From a virus, in IMG/VR virus record IMGVR_UViG_3300045283_000397, positions 1 to 64,000 of that record: 64,000 nucleotides of DNA; one strand, written 5' to 3'. This document shows positions 53,577 to 60,762 of this stretch, piece after piece. The notes below the pieces were generated by a model, which worked only from the letters and a program-made list of their open reading frames with translations, was not told the origin of the DNA and did no database searches. The translations under genes were made by a program, and so were the position numbers. Position 1 is the stretch's first letter; every line of letters starts with the position of its first letter.

Positions 53577-54301
53577 GATTTTCTTCGAATACGTTTACCA
53601 AGCCCTTGTTTCTTAGCTCTTCGAGAAGCTGCGGCGCGCTTCTCCGGCGTCCAAGCACTCCGTTGTTTTTCACGCGTTTCCAAGCTGGCCTTGCGCCCAG
53701 TGTTTAATATGCGTATGCGCCTGCTTTGTTCTCGACGCCGCTTAGGTGTCCATGCTGCACGCTGCTTGGCACGTGTTTCTTTACTAAACTTGATACCGCG
53801 CCTTTTCTCTCCGGCTATGGCTGCTTTAATAAGGAAACTCGCCACAGATTCTGCCGACCAAGTTTTACGGCCGAATTTACCTTTGGCGTGTTGTTTCTTA
53901 ACTCGTCGTGATCGGCGTTTTATTTCTTCGGGATCTGCTGCAATTTGCAAAGCAGCTACGCTCATTTTAATTTTTGTTTCTTCAGTATGTTTAGACCCTT
54001 TGGGGGTACCAGCATTGGGTTGGACATTTAATAAAGGGCCATCATAATTATCCAACCACCATTGTTCCCTGATGTCCAATTCGGACTCAGGGCAAAGTTC
54101 CATTATTTTATATTGCCAGTCCTTTGGATTGGTGCTGTTCCAAGCGTCTAATAATTTCTTGCTATGGTGCCATGGCCGTTTGAGCATGGCCCGATGATAT
54201 GAAAATCTGTTCTCTATCCACACTGACCCACCAATATATGCCATTTTGGTCAGCACATGGATCAGGGCATATATGCCGCAACTCTTTTTAGGCCTGGCCA
54301 T
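53573..54301 (-). CDS. GIY-YIG homing endonuclease between hypermodification genes
   Basis: 242 residues. CGIYALIHVLTKMAYIGGSV gives GIY..AYIGG; RFSYHRAMLKRPWHHSKKLL and LDIREQWWLDNYDGPLLNVQ provide the Arg/His helix and catalytic Glu (E-Q-W). The C-terminus is a run of basic NUMOD-type repeats (KRRSRRVKKQHAKGKFGRKT; ETRAKQRAAWTPKRRREQSR). It overlaps the TAGT-like gene by 4 nt and the helical gene by 14 nt, so it was fitted precisely into a pre-existing gene junction. Confidence 0.91.
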   Translation of the reverse strand: MARPKKSCGIYALIHVLTKMAYIGGSVWIENRFSYHRAMLKRPWHHSKKLLDAWNSTNPKDWQYKIMELCPESELDIREQWWLDNYDGPLLNVQPNAGTPKGSKHTEETKIKMSVAALQIAADPEEIKRRSRRVKKQHAKGKFGRKTWSAESVASFLIKAAIAGEKRRGIKFSKETRAKQRAAWTPKRRREQSRRIRILNTGRKASLETREKQRSAWTPEKRAAASRRAKKQGLGKRIRRKS

Positions 54302-55169
54302 TCCCTTCGAAAAGGCGCTTGGGCCTCCCCTCCCCTAGTCGCACGCGCTCATATTTGTCGAATTCGCAATTTAGCGATTGACAGTCTTGACCATGAAATG
54401 GCTCGTGTAGCCATTTGCTATTTATCCAGTCTTGCAGCCTGCGCAGCTGCAAGCGCCATTCATCCTCGCGCCACGCGGCATCCTTTGGCCTATTCAAAAT
54501 CCTATTTAAGCCACGCCTGCTCCCTGGGCCACTGGCAGCGAACGTATACCAGTCCACGGCCTTGCGCAACGGCTCCACATATTTGCAGTCAGCAATTACT
54601 TGCGCGGCCATAAAGCTACCGAGCCCTTGCATCTGGCCCAGCAGCATGTGGTAACTGTTTAGACTGTCCCCCGGTTTGGGCCGCAACCTTTCTCGCCCCT
54701 GCCAGAGTGGTTGCAACACTTCCACTGTGACATACTCTGCCTTGCTCATCTTGCGCCCATTGGTGCTGACGATGTAAGCTGGCCCAAAGCACAGTTCACC
54801 ATACTCCTTGCGCCGCGCCATCACCCTCAAGAACCTCTCAGGCTCCCAAGGCACCGGCCAGCCGATCTCCGCCAGCGTCTCCGGCCAATTCACGAATCTT
54901 GCAACAACCATCCCGAACCACAAATCCTCATCCCCGGCGTAGGGCTCGCGCCAATTAACCCGGATCCATTGCGTCACAGCATCATCCTCGCGTCGAATGT
55001 TGCAAAATCTGTAAGAACGTAAGATGATGTCATCCGTCCAAGGCTTCGGCTGCCCCGCCGAGCGCCTAAGCCTGATGGCCTCGCGTTCAACGGCGAAGGC
55101 CAGGAGACGTTCGCGCGGATCGGCAATGGCGCCAATCTTAGTTTCAATCGCTGGCGCGGGCACTGCCAT
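54288..55169 (-). CDS. 5-hmdU kinase helical-domain/thymine-pyrophosphorylase-like protein
   Basis: Start at the ATG 55167-55169 with SD AGGAG. 293 residues. FAVEREAIRLRRSAGQPKPW followed by TDDIILRSYRFCNIRREDDA and VTQWIRVNWREPYAGDEDLW is, to my reading, the signature of the alpha-helical DNA-glycosylase-like domain found in 5-hmdU DNA kinases and alpha-glutamyl/putrescinyl-thymine pyrophosphorylases of hypermodified phages. Also LLGQMQGLGSFMAAQVIADC recalls the HhH-like part. No P-loop kinase domain is fused. Together with TS homologue and TAGT-like gene it suggests thymine hypermodification. Confidence 0.68.
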   Translation of the reverse strand: MAVPAPAIETKIGAIADPRERLLAFAVEREAIRLRRSAGQPKPWTDDIILRSYRFCNIRREDDAVTQWIRVNWREPYAGDEDLWFGMVVARFVNWPETLAEIGWPVPWEPERFLRVMARRKEYGELCFGPAYIVSTNGRKMSKAEYVTVEVLQPLWQGRERLRPKPGDSLNSYHMLLGQMQGLGSFMAAQVIADCKYVEPLRKAVDWYTFAASGPGSRRGLNRILNRPKDAAWREDEWRLQLRRLQDWINSKWLHEPFHGQDCQSLNCEFDKYERVRLGEGRPKRLFEGNGQA

Positions 55170-55371
55170 GCTCCTTGGCGGTCTCGATGGCCCAGCGCGG
55201 GGCGCAATAGCGCTTCTCGTTGCGCGCATAAATCACGGCCTTGCGCGGCAGCCAGAGCCGCCAGCCGTAGTAATCGAACTGGATGGCCCAGTCCGTGCGC
55301 TCGTGGGACTCGCCCAGGTAGCGGTATCCCGGCAAACGCTCAGCCACCCGTTTTATCCCCCGCATCACCAT
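55144..55371 (-). CDS. Hypothetical protein, 75 aa
   Basis: Start at the ATG 55369-55371 (MVMRGIKRVAERLPGYRYLG); overlaps both neighbours. Contains WAIQFDYYGWRLWLPRKAVI. Basic, aromatic. Unknown. Confidence 0.62.
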   Translation of the reverse strand: MVMRGIKRVAERLPGYRYLGESHERTDWAIQFDYYGWRLWLPRKAVIYARNEKRYCAPRWAIETAKEHGSARASD

Positions 55372-55582
55372 TGACCTTCTCCACCGTAATCTTAACCCGG
55401 TCCCCTGCATGTATTTCGGGTTTTTCAAACCCGAGATGCAAGCTCTCGTAGCTGCCTTCCAAGTGCATGTACCAGCCCAACGATTGCTCGCGGAACTTGG
55501 CCTCCTCGCCGAAGCCGCTTAGATATATCTTGCGCATCTCCTTGCGTACGCTAAGCACCCGGGTATGCGTCACCCATCGCAT
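55340..55582 (-). CDS. Hypothetical protein, 80 aa
   Basis: ATG at 55580-55582 (MRWVTHTRVLSVRKEMRKIY), 2 nt past the DUF6745-like stop. Has EQSLGWYMHLEGSYESLHLG and AGDRVKITVEKV. Small beta-rich protein of unknown function. Confidence 0.65.
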   Translation of the reverse strand: MRWVTHTRVLSVRKEMRKIYLSGFGEEAKFREQSLGWYMHLEGSYESLHLGFEKPEIHAGDRVKITVEKVNGDAGDKTGG

Positions 55583-55584
55583 GG

Positions 55585-56856
55585 CTAGGTTTCTACTACG
55601 GGAACATATTCCTTGGGAGTAAGACCAAAAGTCCAAGCCGCCGCCTCGTGCGCCTTGGTTATTTGGGGCGGGACACGTAAAAAATAATGTTTAAAACTGC
55701 CGTCGAGTTCGCGTGTCGAGTTAACTACCTCCAGCATTACAATGGGCTCGTCGAAGGGCAGCTCGCGCCGCCAGAGCGTGCCATAATTCTCATCATAGTC
55801 TAGCCGCTTGCCCCCGGCATCGCGGATATAGGCAGCGGCGCCTTTGATTTCGGCCTTGGGCCGATACTGATCAATCATTACCCGACGGACCTCGGCATTT
55901 CGCTCCTTGTCCACAGCTTCTATGGTGATGGTTTCGGGTTTCTCGATAATTTGCGCAGGCACCCTAACGCCGTGCACCGCATAAATGGCCCAGCCATCTG
56001 GGTAAACGCAAGCCGGCCCTGTGAGTGAGTGCAGGTGACCGCGCTCATCTCGCATTAGTATGTGGTGACGCTCCGAGACCCAACAGATGTTCTGATGCGG
56101 CAAAGCCCAACCGGTACTCTGGGAGAGTTCCCACAACCCTGCCAATTTTTGAGTTTCTGCAACAAGGCCCAAAGTCTCATAAAAATAGCTATAAAAGGCT
56201 AACCAAGAAGCATCATGGGCTCCGTACACGCTGTCCCCCACGCTGGCCCACACGCTGTCCCGCACGCTGGCCCACACGCTGTCCCGCACGCTGTCCCGCA
56301 CGCTGTCCCCCACGCTGGCCCACACGCTGGCCCACACGCTGGCCCACACGCTGTCCCCCACGCTGGCCCACACGCTGTCCCGCACGCTGGCCCGCACGCT
56401 GTCCCCCACGCTGTCCCGCACGCTGTCCCGCACGCTGTCCCGCACGCTGGCCCGCACGCTGGCCCACACGCTGTCCCGCACGCTGGCCCGCACGCTGGCC
56501 CACACGCTGTCCCACACGCTGGCCCCCACGCTGGTCCCCACGCTGGTCCCCACGCTGTCCCGCACGCTGGCCCACACGCTGGTCCCCACGCTGTCCCGCA
56601 CGCTGTCCCCCACGCTGTCCCATTCCCGGTCAAGGATGATGGCCCGGGTTAACCCCTGTGAAAGCGGCGACCCACACCAAATTATCTTGCGCGGGGGTTT
56701 AAGTCCCCCTTGTCGATAAGTCTCGTAAATAGCGGCCTCGGCCCTGGGACGATTGGCCACATCAGTACAGAGTCCAATTTTGGTCCAGTGCTCTACAAAC
56801 TCGGGGAAGCGCGCAATTTGTTTGGGCGTGAGGCGCTCGATCTTAGTCCGCGACAT
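55585..56856 (-). CDS. DUF6745-like protein with 33 tetrapeptide repeats
   Basis: 423 residues. An N-terminal part (MSRTKIERLTPKQIARFPEF, then GLTRAIILDREW) is followed at residues 80-211 by 33 copies of a [D/A/T]-S-V-[G/R/W] unit, and then by a conserved C-terminal domain (WLAFYSYFYETLGL, then WELSQSTGWALPHQNICWVS with ERHHILMRDERGHLHSLTGP, then YPDGWAIYAVHGVRVPAQII). The 'H...GPA..YPDGW.IYA.HGVRVP' part is typical of DUF6745. The repeat probably makes a regular solenoid and can change length by slippage. Role unknown. It is paired with the next gene, an arrangement I believe is common. Confidence 0.8.
   Translation of the reverse strand: MSRTKIERLTPKQIARFPEFVEHWTKIGLCTDVANRPRAEAAIYETYRQGGLKPPRKIIWCGSPLSQGLTRAIILDREWDSVGDSVRDSVGTSVWASVRDSVGTSVGTSVGASVWDSVWASVRASVRDSVWASVRASVRDSVRDSVRDSVGDSVRASVRDSVWASVGDSVWASVWASVWASVGDSVRDSVRDSVWASVRDSVWASVGDSVYGAHDASWLAFYSYFYETLGLVAETQKLAGLWELSQSTGWALPHQNICWVSERHHILMRDERGHLHSLTGPACVYPDGWAIYAVHGVRVPAQIIEKPETITIEAVDKERNAEVRRVMIDQYRPKAEIKGAAAYIRDAGGKRLDYDENYGTLWRRELPFDEPIVMLEVVNSTRELDGSFKHYFLRVPPQITKAHEAAAWTFGLTPKEYVPVVET
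56224..56619. repeat. 33 tandem 12-bp repeats inside the DUF6745-like gene
   Basis: The plus strand shows CACGCT followed by GTC, GGC or GGT and CCN every 12 bp from 56227 to 56619 with no break in phase. Variation is confined to codons 1 and 4 of the unit, while the S-V codons (AGC GTG) are invariant. Because the 12-bp unit lacks stops, all six frames stay open here and produce spurious long ORFs. Confidence 0.95.
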
Positions 56857-57157
56857 TGCGAATGGCCTCCGGCGAGTATTCGCGCTGACGGATCACCAGG
56901 TAATTACCCGGCGGCACCAGCACCGTGGAATGCTCATCATGCTCCAGCGCTACCGAGCTATCACCCGACACATACATAAAGATGGCCGCGAGCTTCGGAT
57001 CGCTGAACAGTGCAGCTCGATCATCCTTGATGGCATGGGCATGTCCGGTTGCTTCGCCATGGGCCAGTACTGCGCGGCCATTCTCACGTTCGACGGCCAC
57101 GAGGCCTTTGGGCAGAGCTTTTACCGGAATTACCAGAACGTCGCCTTGACGATACAT
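56843..57157 (-). CDS. Hypothetical protein, 104 aa
   Basis: SD AAAGGAG precedes the ATG at 57155-57157. Product MYRQGDVLVIPVKALPKGLV, with VLAHGEATGHAHAIKDDRAA and ALEHDEHSTVLVPPGNYLVI, then RQREYSPEAIRNVAD. The 'RQGDVL...GE.TGHAH...EH....P.G.Y.V.RQREY' pattern is a well-spread small family often encoded beside DUF6745 proteins. His-rich, possibly metal-binding. Function unknown. Confidence 0.78.
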   Translation of the reverse strand: MYRQGDVLVIPVKALPKGLVAVERENGRAVLAHGEATGHAHAIKDDRAALFSDPKLAAIFMYVSGDSSVALEHDEHSTVLVPPGNYLVIRQREYSPEAIRNVAD

Positions 57158-57184
57158 AGTCCATCTCCTTTATTGTAGATTAAC

Positions 57185-57198
57185 TTAGTTTAAACTAA
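57185..57198. promoter_or_regulatory. 14-bp perfect palindrome (operator candidate)
   Basis: TTAGTTTAAACTAA is an exact palindrome in the short gap between the helicase stop and the 104-aa gene. It is AT-rich in GC-rich surroundings and lies about 30 bp upstream of the SD of the leftward gene, a natural place for an operator or promoter element. Confidence 0.5.
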
Positions 57199-57212
57199 AA
57201 TGTAGGCGCAAG

Positions 57213-58718
57213 CTATACCCAAGGACACGCTAGCTGCCCGCCCGCGGCCACCAGCGTTAACCGTTCACGCGCTCGCGTTACCGCCACGTACCAAACACGG
57301 CGCTCAGGATCAGGATTGGTCTCCATTTCCTGATGCGTCCTTTTTGCCATATCCGATAAAACGATTACGTATTCTGCTTCACTGCCCTTGGACCCGTGTA
57401 TGGTGCTGATGCGCACCCTAGGCTTGGCGCGTAGCCGCTCGCCGCGCCTGCGCATCGCCAAGATGTAGCCCACGTCCTGCTGCGGGAGGCGATCGAGCGC
57501 GACGTGCCAGATCGCGTCGACAAGCAGGCCGCCCTTCTTCTTGAGATCATCCAGCGTGACCGGGGGGGCCTGCTCGTCGAATGCGCTGAGCGATTTGTAT
57601 CCGCGCGCTACCCCGCGCCCCACGCTCATGGCCTGGTACACTGCGCGCGCTGCTTCCACCGCCACCGCGCCCCCGGCCCTTAGCCTCTCCCAGTCAGATA
57701 TTACCTGCAAGACTTCGGTGCTTACCGAAGGCTTTTCATTGCGGTGATAGTACACGCCGGCTTCGCGCAGCGCGGGCGCCACCACATCGTTGAGCACATA
57801 GGCGTTGCGCGCCAGCACCAGCACGTCCGGCCCCTCGGTCAGCCCCACGTCGAAGGCGACCTCGTGCGCCACCGCGCCCTCCGCTGCGCGCGGCGCCCAC
57901 TGCTTAGGCCTGCGGTGCGCTACTGGGGAGATGAGTGTATTGGCGAGGATCTGTACAGCGCGCGGCACGCGGTAGGATTGGCCCAGCACGCGCACGTCCC
58001 CGGCCATGTCCACTAGATGGGACGAGTCTGCTCCGGCCCATTGGAAGATTGCCTGGTCGTCATCCCCGGCCACCACGCAACGCTTGGCGCCCTGCCTGAG
58101 GCGATCGAACACATCCCACTGTAATTTCGGGAGGTCTTGACATTCATCTCCTATTAATGTCTCCAGGCGCAGCTGGAGGCCCTCCCTGAGGAATTGCTGG
58201 AGCATGTCGGTGTAGTCCATCAGCCCCCGCGCACGCTTGAATTCGCGCAACGCGCGCGCCACTCGCTCCACCTCGTGCCACGGCAGGCCATCATCAAACT
58301 GATCGAACTGCTCTCGCAGTTTGACCATCTTGATTCTTGCCAAGTTTTCCATAAAGATGATGCGGTCGCCGGGCTCGAAGCCCGCCTGGAGCCCGTCTTC
58401 CGACCACCCCCCGGTCACCCTTATGCCGGCCCAGTCGGCGAATTCCCTGGTCGCCTTGCGGTCCATCACCTCGCCCGGGCGCAGGCCCAGCAGCCGGAAG
58501 CACAAGGAGTGCAGCGTGCGGAACCAGGGCAGCTGCGCGCGCGCCAGCCCGAACTTCTCGCTCGCGCGCGTCACGGCCTCCTCGGCCGCGCGCCGCGTGA
58601 ACGAGAGGTAGGCGATGCGCTCGGGTGCCACGCCGCGCGCCAGCTCTGCGTCTACGATGTCGAGTAGCGACGTAGTCTTGCCGCAGCCGGGGGGGCCAAG
58701 GATAATCTCGGGCATCAT
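57213..58718 (-). CDS. Second UvrD/Rep-type superfamily 1 helicase
   Basis: Start at the ATG 58716-58718, overlapping the upstream stop as ATGA; the 31-residue extension lacks support. 501 residues: motif I IILGPPGCGKTTSLLDIVDA, motif Ia YLSFTRRAAEEAVTRA, motif II LETLIGDECQDLPKLQWDVF (DECQ), motif III CVVAGDDDQAIFQWAGADSS, motif IV LGQSYRVPRAVQILAN, motif V STIHGSKGSEAEYVIVLSD, motif VI VWYVAVTRARERLTLV. Complete. It is closer to PcrA/UvrD-like phage helicases than to the first one and likely has a distinct role in repair, recombination or fork movement. Confidence 0.92.
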   Translation of the reverse strand: MMPEIILGPPGCGKTTSLLDIVDAELARGVAPERIAYLSFTRRAAEEAVTRASEKFGLARAQLPWFRTLHSLCFRLLGLRPGEVMDRKATREFADWAGIRVTGGWSEDGLQAGFEPGDRIIFMENLARIKMVKLREQFDQFDDGLPWHEVERVARALREFKRARGLMDYTDMLQQFLREGLQLRLETLIGDECQDLPKLQWDVFDRLRQGAKRCVVAGDDDQAIFQWAGADSSHLVDMAGDVRVLGQSYRVPRAVQILANTLISPVAHRRPKQWAPRAAEGAVAHEVAFDVGLTEGPDVLVLARNAYVLNDVVAPALREAGVYYHRNEKPSVSTEVLQVISDWERLRAGGAVAVEAARAVYQAMSVGRGVARGYKSLSAFDEQAPPVTLDDLKKKGGLLVDAIWHVALDRLPQQDVGYILAMRRRGERLRAKPRVRISTIHGSKGSEAEYVIVLSDMAKRTHQEMETNPDPERRVWYVAVTRARERLTLVAAGGQLACPWV

Positions 58719-59104
58719 GTGAATAGGCGCAAGATCATGGTTTTGGCATTTTCTAAGGTAGTGGCTTTGACGCAGGCTGGGTGGTGGCGCCAAGTGCCGA
58801 AACTGGAGCAATCGCCCGCGATAAAGACCGGGATGCCATTGGCGATGGCGATGCCTACCTCTACCAGGGCGCCACGCAACTCGTCTCCCGGTTCTGCGTA
58901 GACGATGAGCGCGCGCGAGGTTTCCACGTCGTGCTGATCTACCATCCAGAAAATATGAAAATCCTCGGGCGTAGCGGACTCTTCATGCGCGGCTTGATCG
59001 AACCAGCGCGCGTGTAGATCTATGCCATGTTGCTTCCATTCGTAGCGCAAATCACACAAGCGCGGCGCATATTTAATCTTACTGGCGATATAGACACGGA
59101 TCAT
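58715..59104 (-). CDS. Nucleoside 2-deoxyribosyltransferase-like protein
   Basis: Start chosen at the ATG 59102-59104 (MIRVYIASKIKYAPRLCDLR); the frame is open to a TTG at 59266 with low-complexity Ala/Gly sequence. 129 residues: VYIASKIKYAPRLCDLRYEW, FWMVDQHDVETSRALIVYAE and GDELRGALVEVGIAIANGIP match the Y.A....A....L...G.......D...........D.......G..VE.G.A...GIPV layout of nucleoside 2-deoxyribosyltransferases, with a catalytic Glu in VEVG. It may salvage or rework deoxynucleosides, consistent with base modification. Confidence 0.78.
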   Translation of the reverse strand: MIRVYIASKIKYAPRLCDLRYEWKQHGIDLHARWFDQAAHEESATPEDFHIFWMVDQHDVETSRALIVYAEPGDELRGALVEVGIAIANGIPVFIAGDCSSFGTWRHHPACVKATTLENAKTMILRLFT

Positions 59105-59258
59105 TGCATTTGCTCCAGCTGCTCCGCCACCGCCCTTAGCGCCGCGGCCCACTCCCCCGGCGCACCGCGCGCCAGCCGGCGCCCGAGCGAGCGCCCGGGC
59201 CATCTCTCCGGCTACGCGCGCCATCGCGTTATGGGCGCGCGCCAGCTGCTGCTCACGG

Positions 59259-59417
59259 TCAGTCAAGCACTTCGACGACTAGCGGGGGAAAGTGCCCGAA
59301 AATTTTGTCGAAGCCGTATTCGTACGGCTCCTCGCGCATTTGCTGTTGCAATGCGGCGATGGCGCGCTCATTGCGGCGCGGCGGCTTATATTCAGAAGTC
59401 TCGATGTCATTTTCCAT
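59259..59417 (-). CDS. Hypothetical protein, 52 aa
   Basis: ATG at 59415-59417. Product MENDIETSEYKPPRRNERAI then AALQQQMREEPYEYGFDKIF; ends FGHFPPLVVEVLD. Charged, soluble. SD GGAACC is weak. Unknown. Confidence 0.55.
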   Translation of the reverse strand: MENDIETSEYKPPRRNERAIAALQQQMREEPYEYGFDKIFGHFPPLVVEVLD

Positions 59418-59438
59418 AGCATGGTTCCTAGATAGAGT

Positions 59439-59515
59439 GCCTCCCCGGCACGCGTGGGTGAGACGGCGAGCGCGCAGCGGAACTGGGCGAACTACGGCGC
59501 GCTGGCCGGGGAGGC
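59439..59515. other. Long nested hairpin in an intergenic gap
   Basis: In the 279-bp gap 59,418-59,696, an 11-bp perfect stem (59439-59449 with 59505-59515) encloses a second 7-bp perfect stem (59469-59475 with 59497-59503). The inner loop contains GGAACTGGGCGAACTA on the + strand, recalling the shared leader element. Length is tRNA-like, but there is no T- or D-arm. It may be a structured RNA or a regulatory cruciform. Confidence 0.45.
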
Positions 59516-59519
59516 GCAT

Positions 59520-59541
59520 GAAAGCCCCCCTTGGGGCTTTC
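59520..59541 (-). terminator. Hairpin, probable terminator of the ssDNA-binding-protein gene
   Basis: Perfect 9-bp stem (59520-59528 with 59533-59541), 4-nt loop, with T-rich 3' arm (GGGGCTTTC) on the minus strand. It lies about 155 nt after the stop of the gene at 59697. No long U-tract follows, so efficiency is uncertain. The remaining sequence 59,542-59,696 shows no gene. Confidence 0.6.
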
Positions 59542-59696
59542 ATATCAGGTGTTGAGTGCCGGGCCTCGTGGGCTTCTGACTTCCCGGTTGTCGCGTTTTT
59601 GTCGCATCCCACTTGAAGCAAGTCCTTCCTTTGCCGCGTCGAACTTGCAAAGCCACAGCGTCCACCGAAGGACGGGGTCGACACGGCTTGAACCAA

Positions 59697-60551
59697 TTAG
59701 AACGGCGGATCGCTGGCCGCCGCGCCCGTGTCGGCCTCGGGCGCCGCCTGCTTTTCGCCCGACTCCACTGCGGCGCACAGCGCCCGGCCCAGCGCGATGT
59801 CCTCGGCCGTCTGGACCCAGCCCGCGCGCTGGGGGTCGAGCAGGTACCACTCGCCCAGCTTGTTGGTTCTGTATCGGGTTTTTAACCGATACAGATGGTG
59901 AAATGCGGCGGATTGCTTCCCGGGGGCCAGGGGGTGGTTGACGATGTCGCTATTCCAGCCCTTGGCCACCGTGTGGCCGGTGCCCGAGAATGGGATTACG
60001 TAGGGCAGCCGGCCGCCCGCGTCGGTGTGCACCAGGCCCGTCACTTGGCGCGTCTCGACCACTATGGTGCCCTTGGGCATCACCCAGGCCTGGCGCTGGT
60101 TGCCGCGGTCGTCCGTTATGGTGCCCAGCTTGGCCTCCGGCGGCCGGTGCGTGTGGCGCGCGACGAAACCGGAGCCGCGCTGCGCGCCCCATTCGATCCA
60201 GAGGCCATGGGCAAAGTGGCAGGGCTGGAAAATGACCCCGTCGTCTCCAGAGACGACTGGGTCATCGGCGTTGCGCAGCCAAATACACCCCGCCTCGGCG
60301 CCCTCGATATAGTTCTCGTTCTTTTTGAGCACCTGCGGGCTCTGGGCCTGGAGCACGTAGATGAGCGGCACCAGGTTATCGGCCTGGTCGGTGCTCACGC
60401 CGCGCCCGGCGTCCTTCTCCATCTCGGCCATCAACGCGGCGGGCAAGGCACCCTCGGCCTGGGGTACCACGGCGCCTTGGCCGGGGCCGGGGGGTTTATT
60501 GATCTCCTCGGTGGTCGGCACAGGATCTTTGGTACGACTTAGGATAGACAT
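59697..60551 (-). CDS. Putative single-stranded DNA-binding protein
   Basis: 284 residues, MSILSRTKDPVPTTEEINKP. The centre has LVPLIYVLQAQSPQVLKKNE, CIWLRNADDPVVSGDDGVIF, GTIVVETRQVTGLVHTDAGG and PYVIPFSGTGHTVAKGWNSD, beta-rich segments. The tail GEKQAAPEADTGAAASDPPF is acidic/flexible and ends D-P-P-F, like the D-x-P-F tip by which SSB proteins bind partners. That tail and its place beside replication genes support the call; an OB fold cannot be shown by eye. The SD is an AGGGAGCC-like element. Confidence 0.55.
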   Translation of the reverse strand: MSILSRTKDPVPTTEEINKPPGPGQGAVVPQAEGALPAALMAEMEKDAGRGVSTDQADNLVPLIYVLQAQSPQVLKKNENYIEGAEAGCIWLRNADDPVVSGDDGVIFQPCHFAHGLWIEWGAQRGSGFVARHTHRPPEAKLGTITDDRGNQRQAWVMPKGTIVVETRQVTGLVHTDAGGRLPYVIPFSGTGHTVAKGWNSDIVNHPLAPGKQSAAFHHLYRLKTRYRTNKLGEWYLLDPQRAGWVQTAEDIALGRALCAAVESGEKQAAPEADTGAAASDPPF

Positions 60552-60555
60552 AGGC

Positions 60556-60762
60556 TTAGGCTCCCTTCATTTGTTCGGAGATAACTTCGGCCGCCACCTT
60601 CTTGATGTAAGCCGACCAGCGATTGCGATCGTCCCAAGGCGTTAGGGCAAAGGGTGGGTAGCCGCTCTTCGCCATGTCCTGATAGCCGTCATTGGCGCGC
60701 TGAATGATGGCGTCGGCTATCTGCTCGGGTGTTTTGGTTTGGAGCTTGGGGCGCTTGGTCAT
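60556..60762 (-). CDS. Hypothetical protein, 68 aa
   Basis: ATG at 60760-60762, overlapping the upstream stop as ATGA. Product MTKRPKLQTKTPEQIADAII, with DGYQDMAKSGYPPFALTPWD and a helical end VAAEVISEQMKGA. Unknown; between two replication-type genes. Confidence 0.65.
   Translation of the reverse strand: MTKRPKLQTKTPEQIADAIIQRANDGYQDMAKSGYPPFALTPWDDRNRWSAYIKKVAAEVISEQMKGA

Noticed and set aside
56199-56652. Several long ORFs of 136-204 aa on both strands
   Set aside because: They are read-throughs of the stop-free 12-bp repeat; only the minus frame at 55585-56856 continues into conserved sequence on both sides.
59439-59515. Possible tRNA because of length and a paired acceptor-like stem
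   Set aside because: Neither strand has a T-arm with TTC at the right distance, a D-arm, or an anticodon arm; only two nested stems are present.
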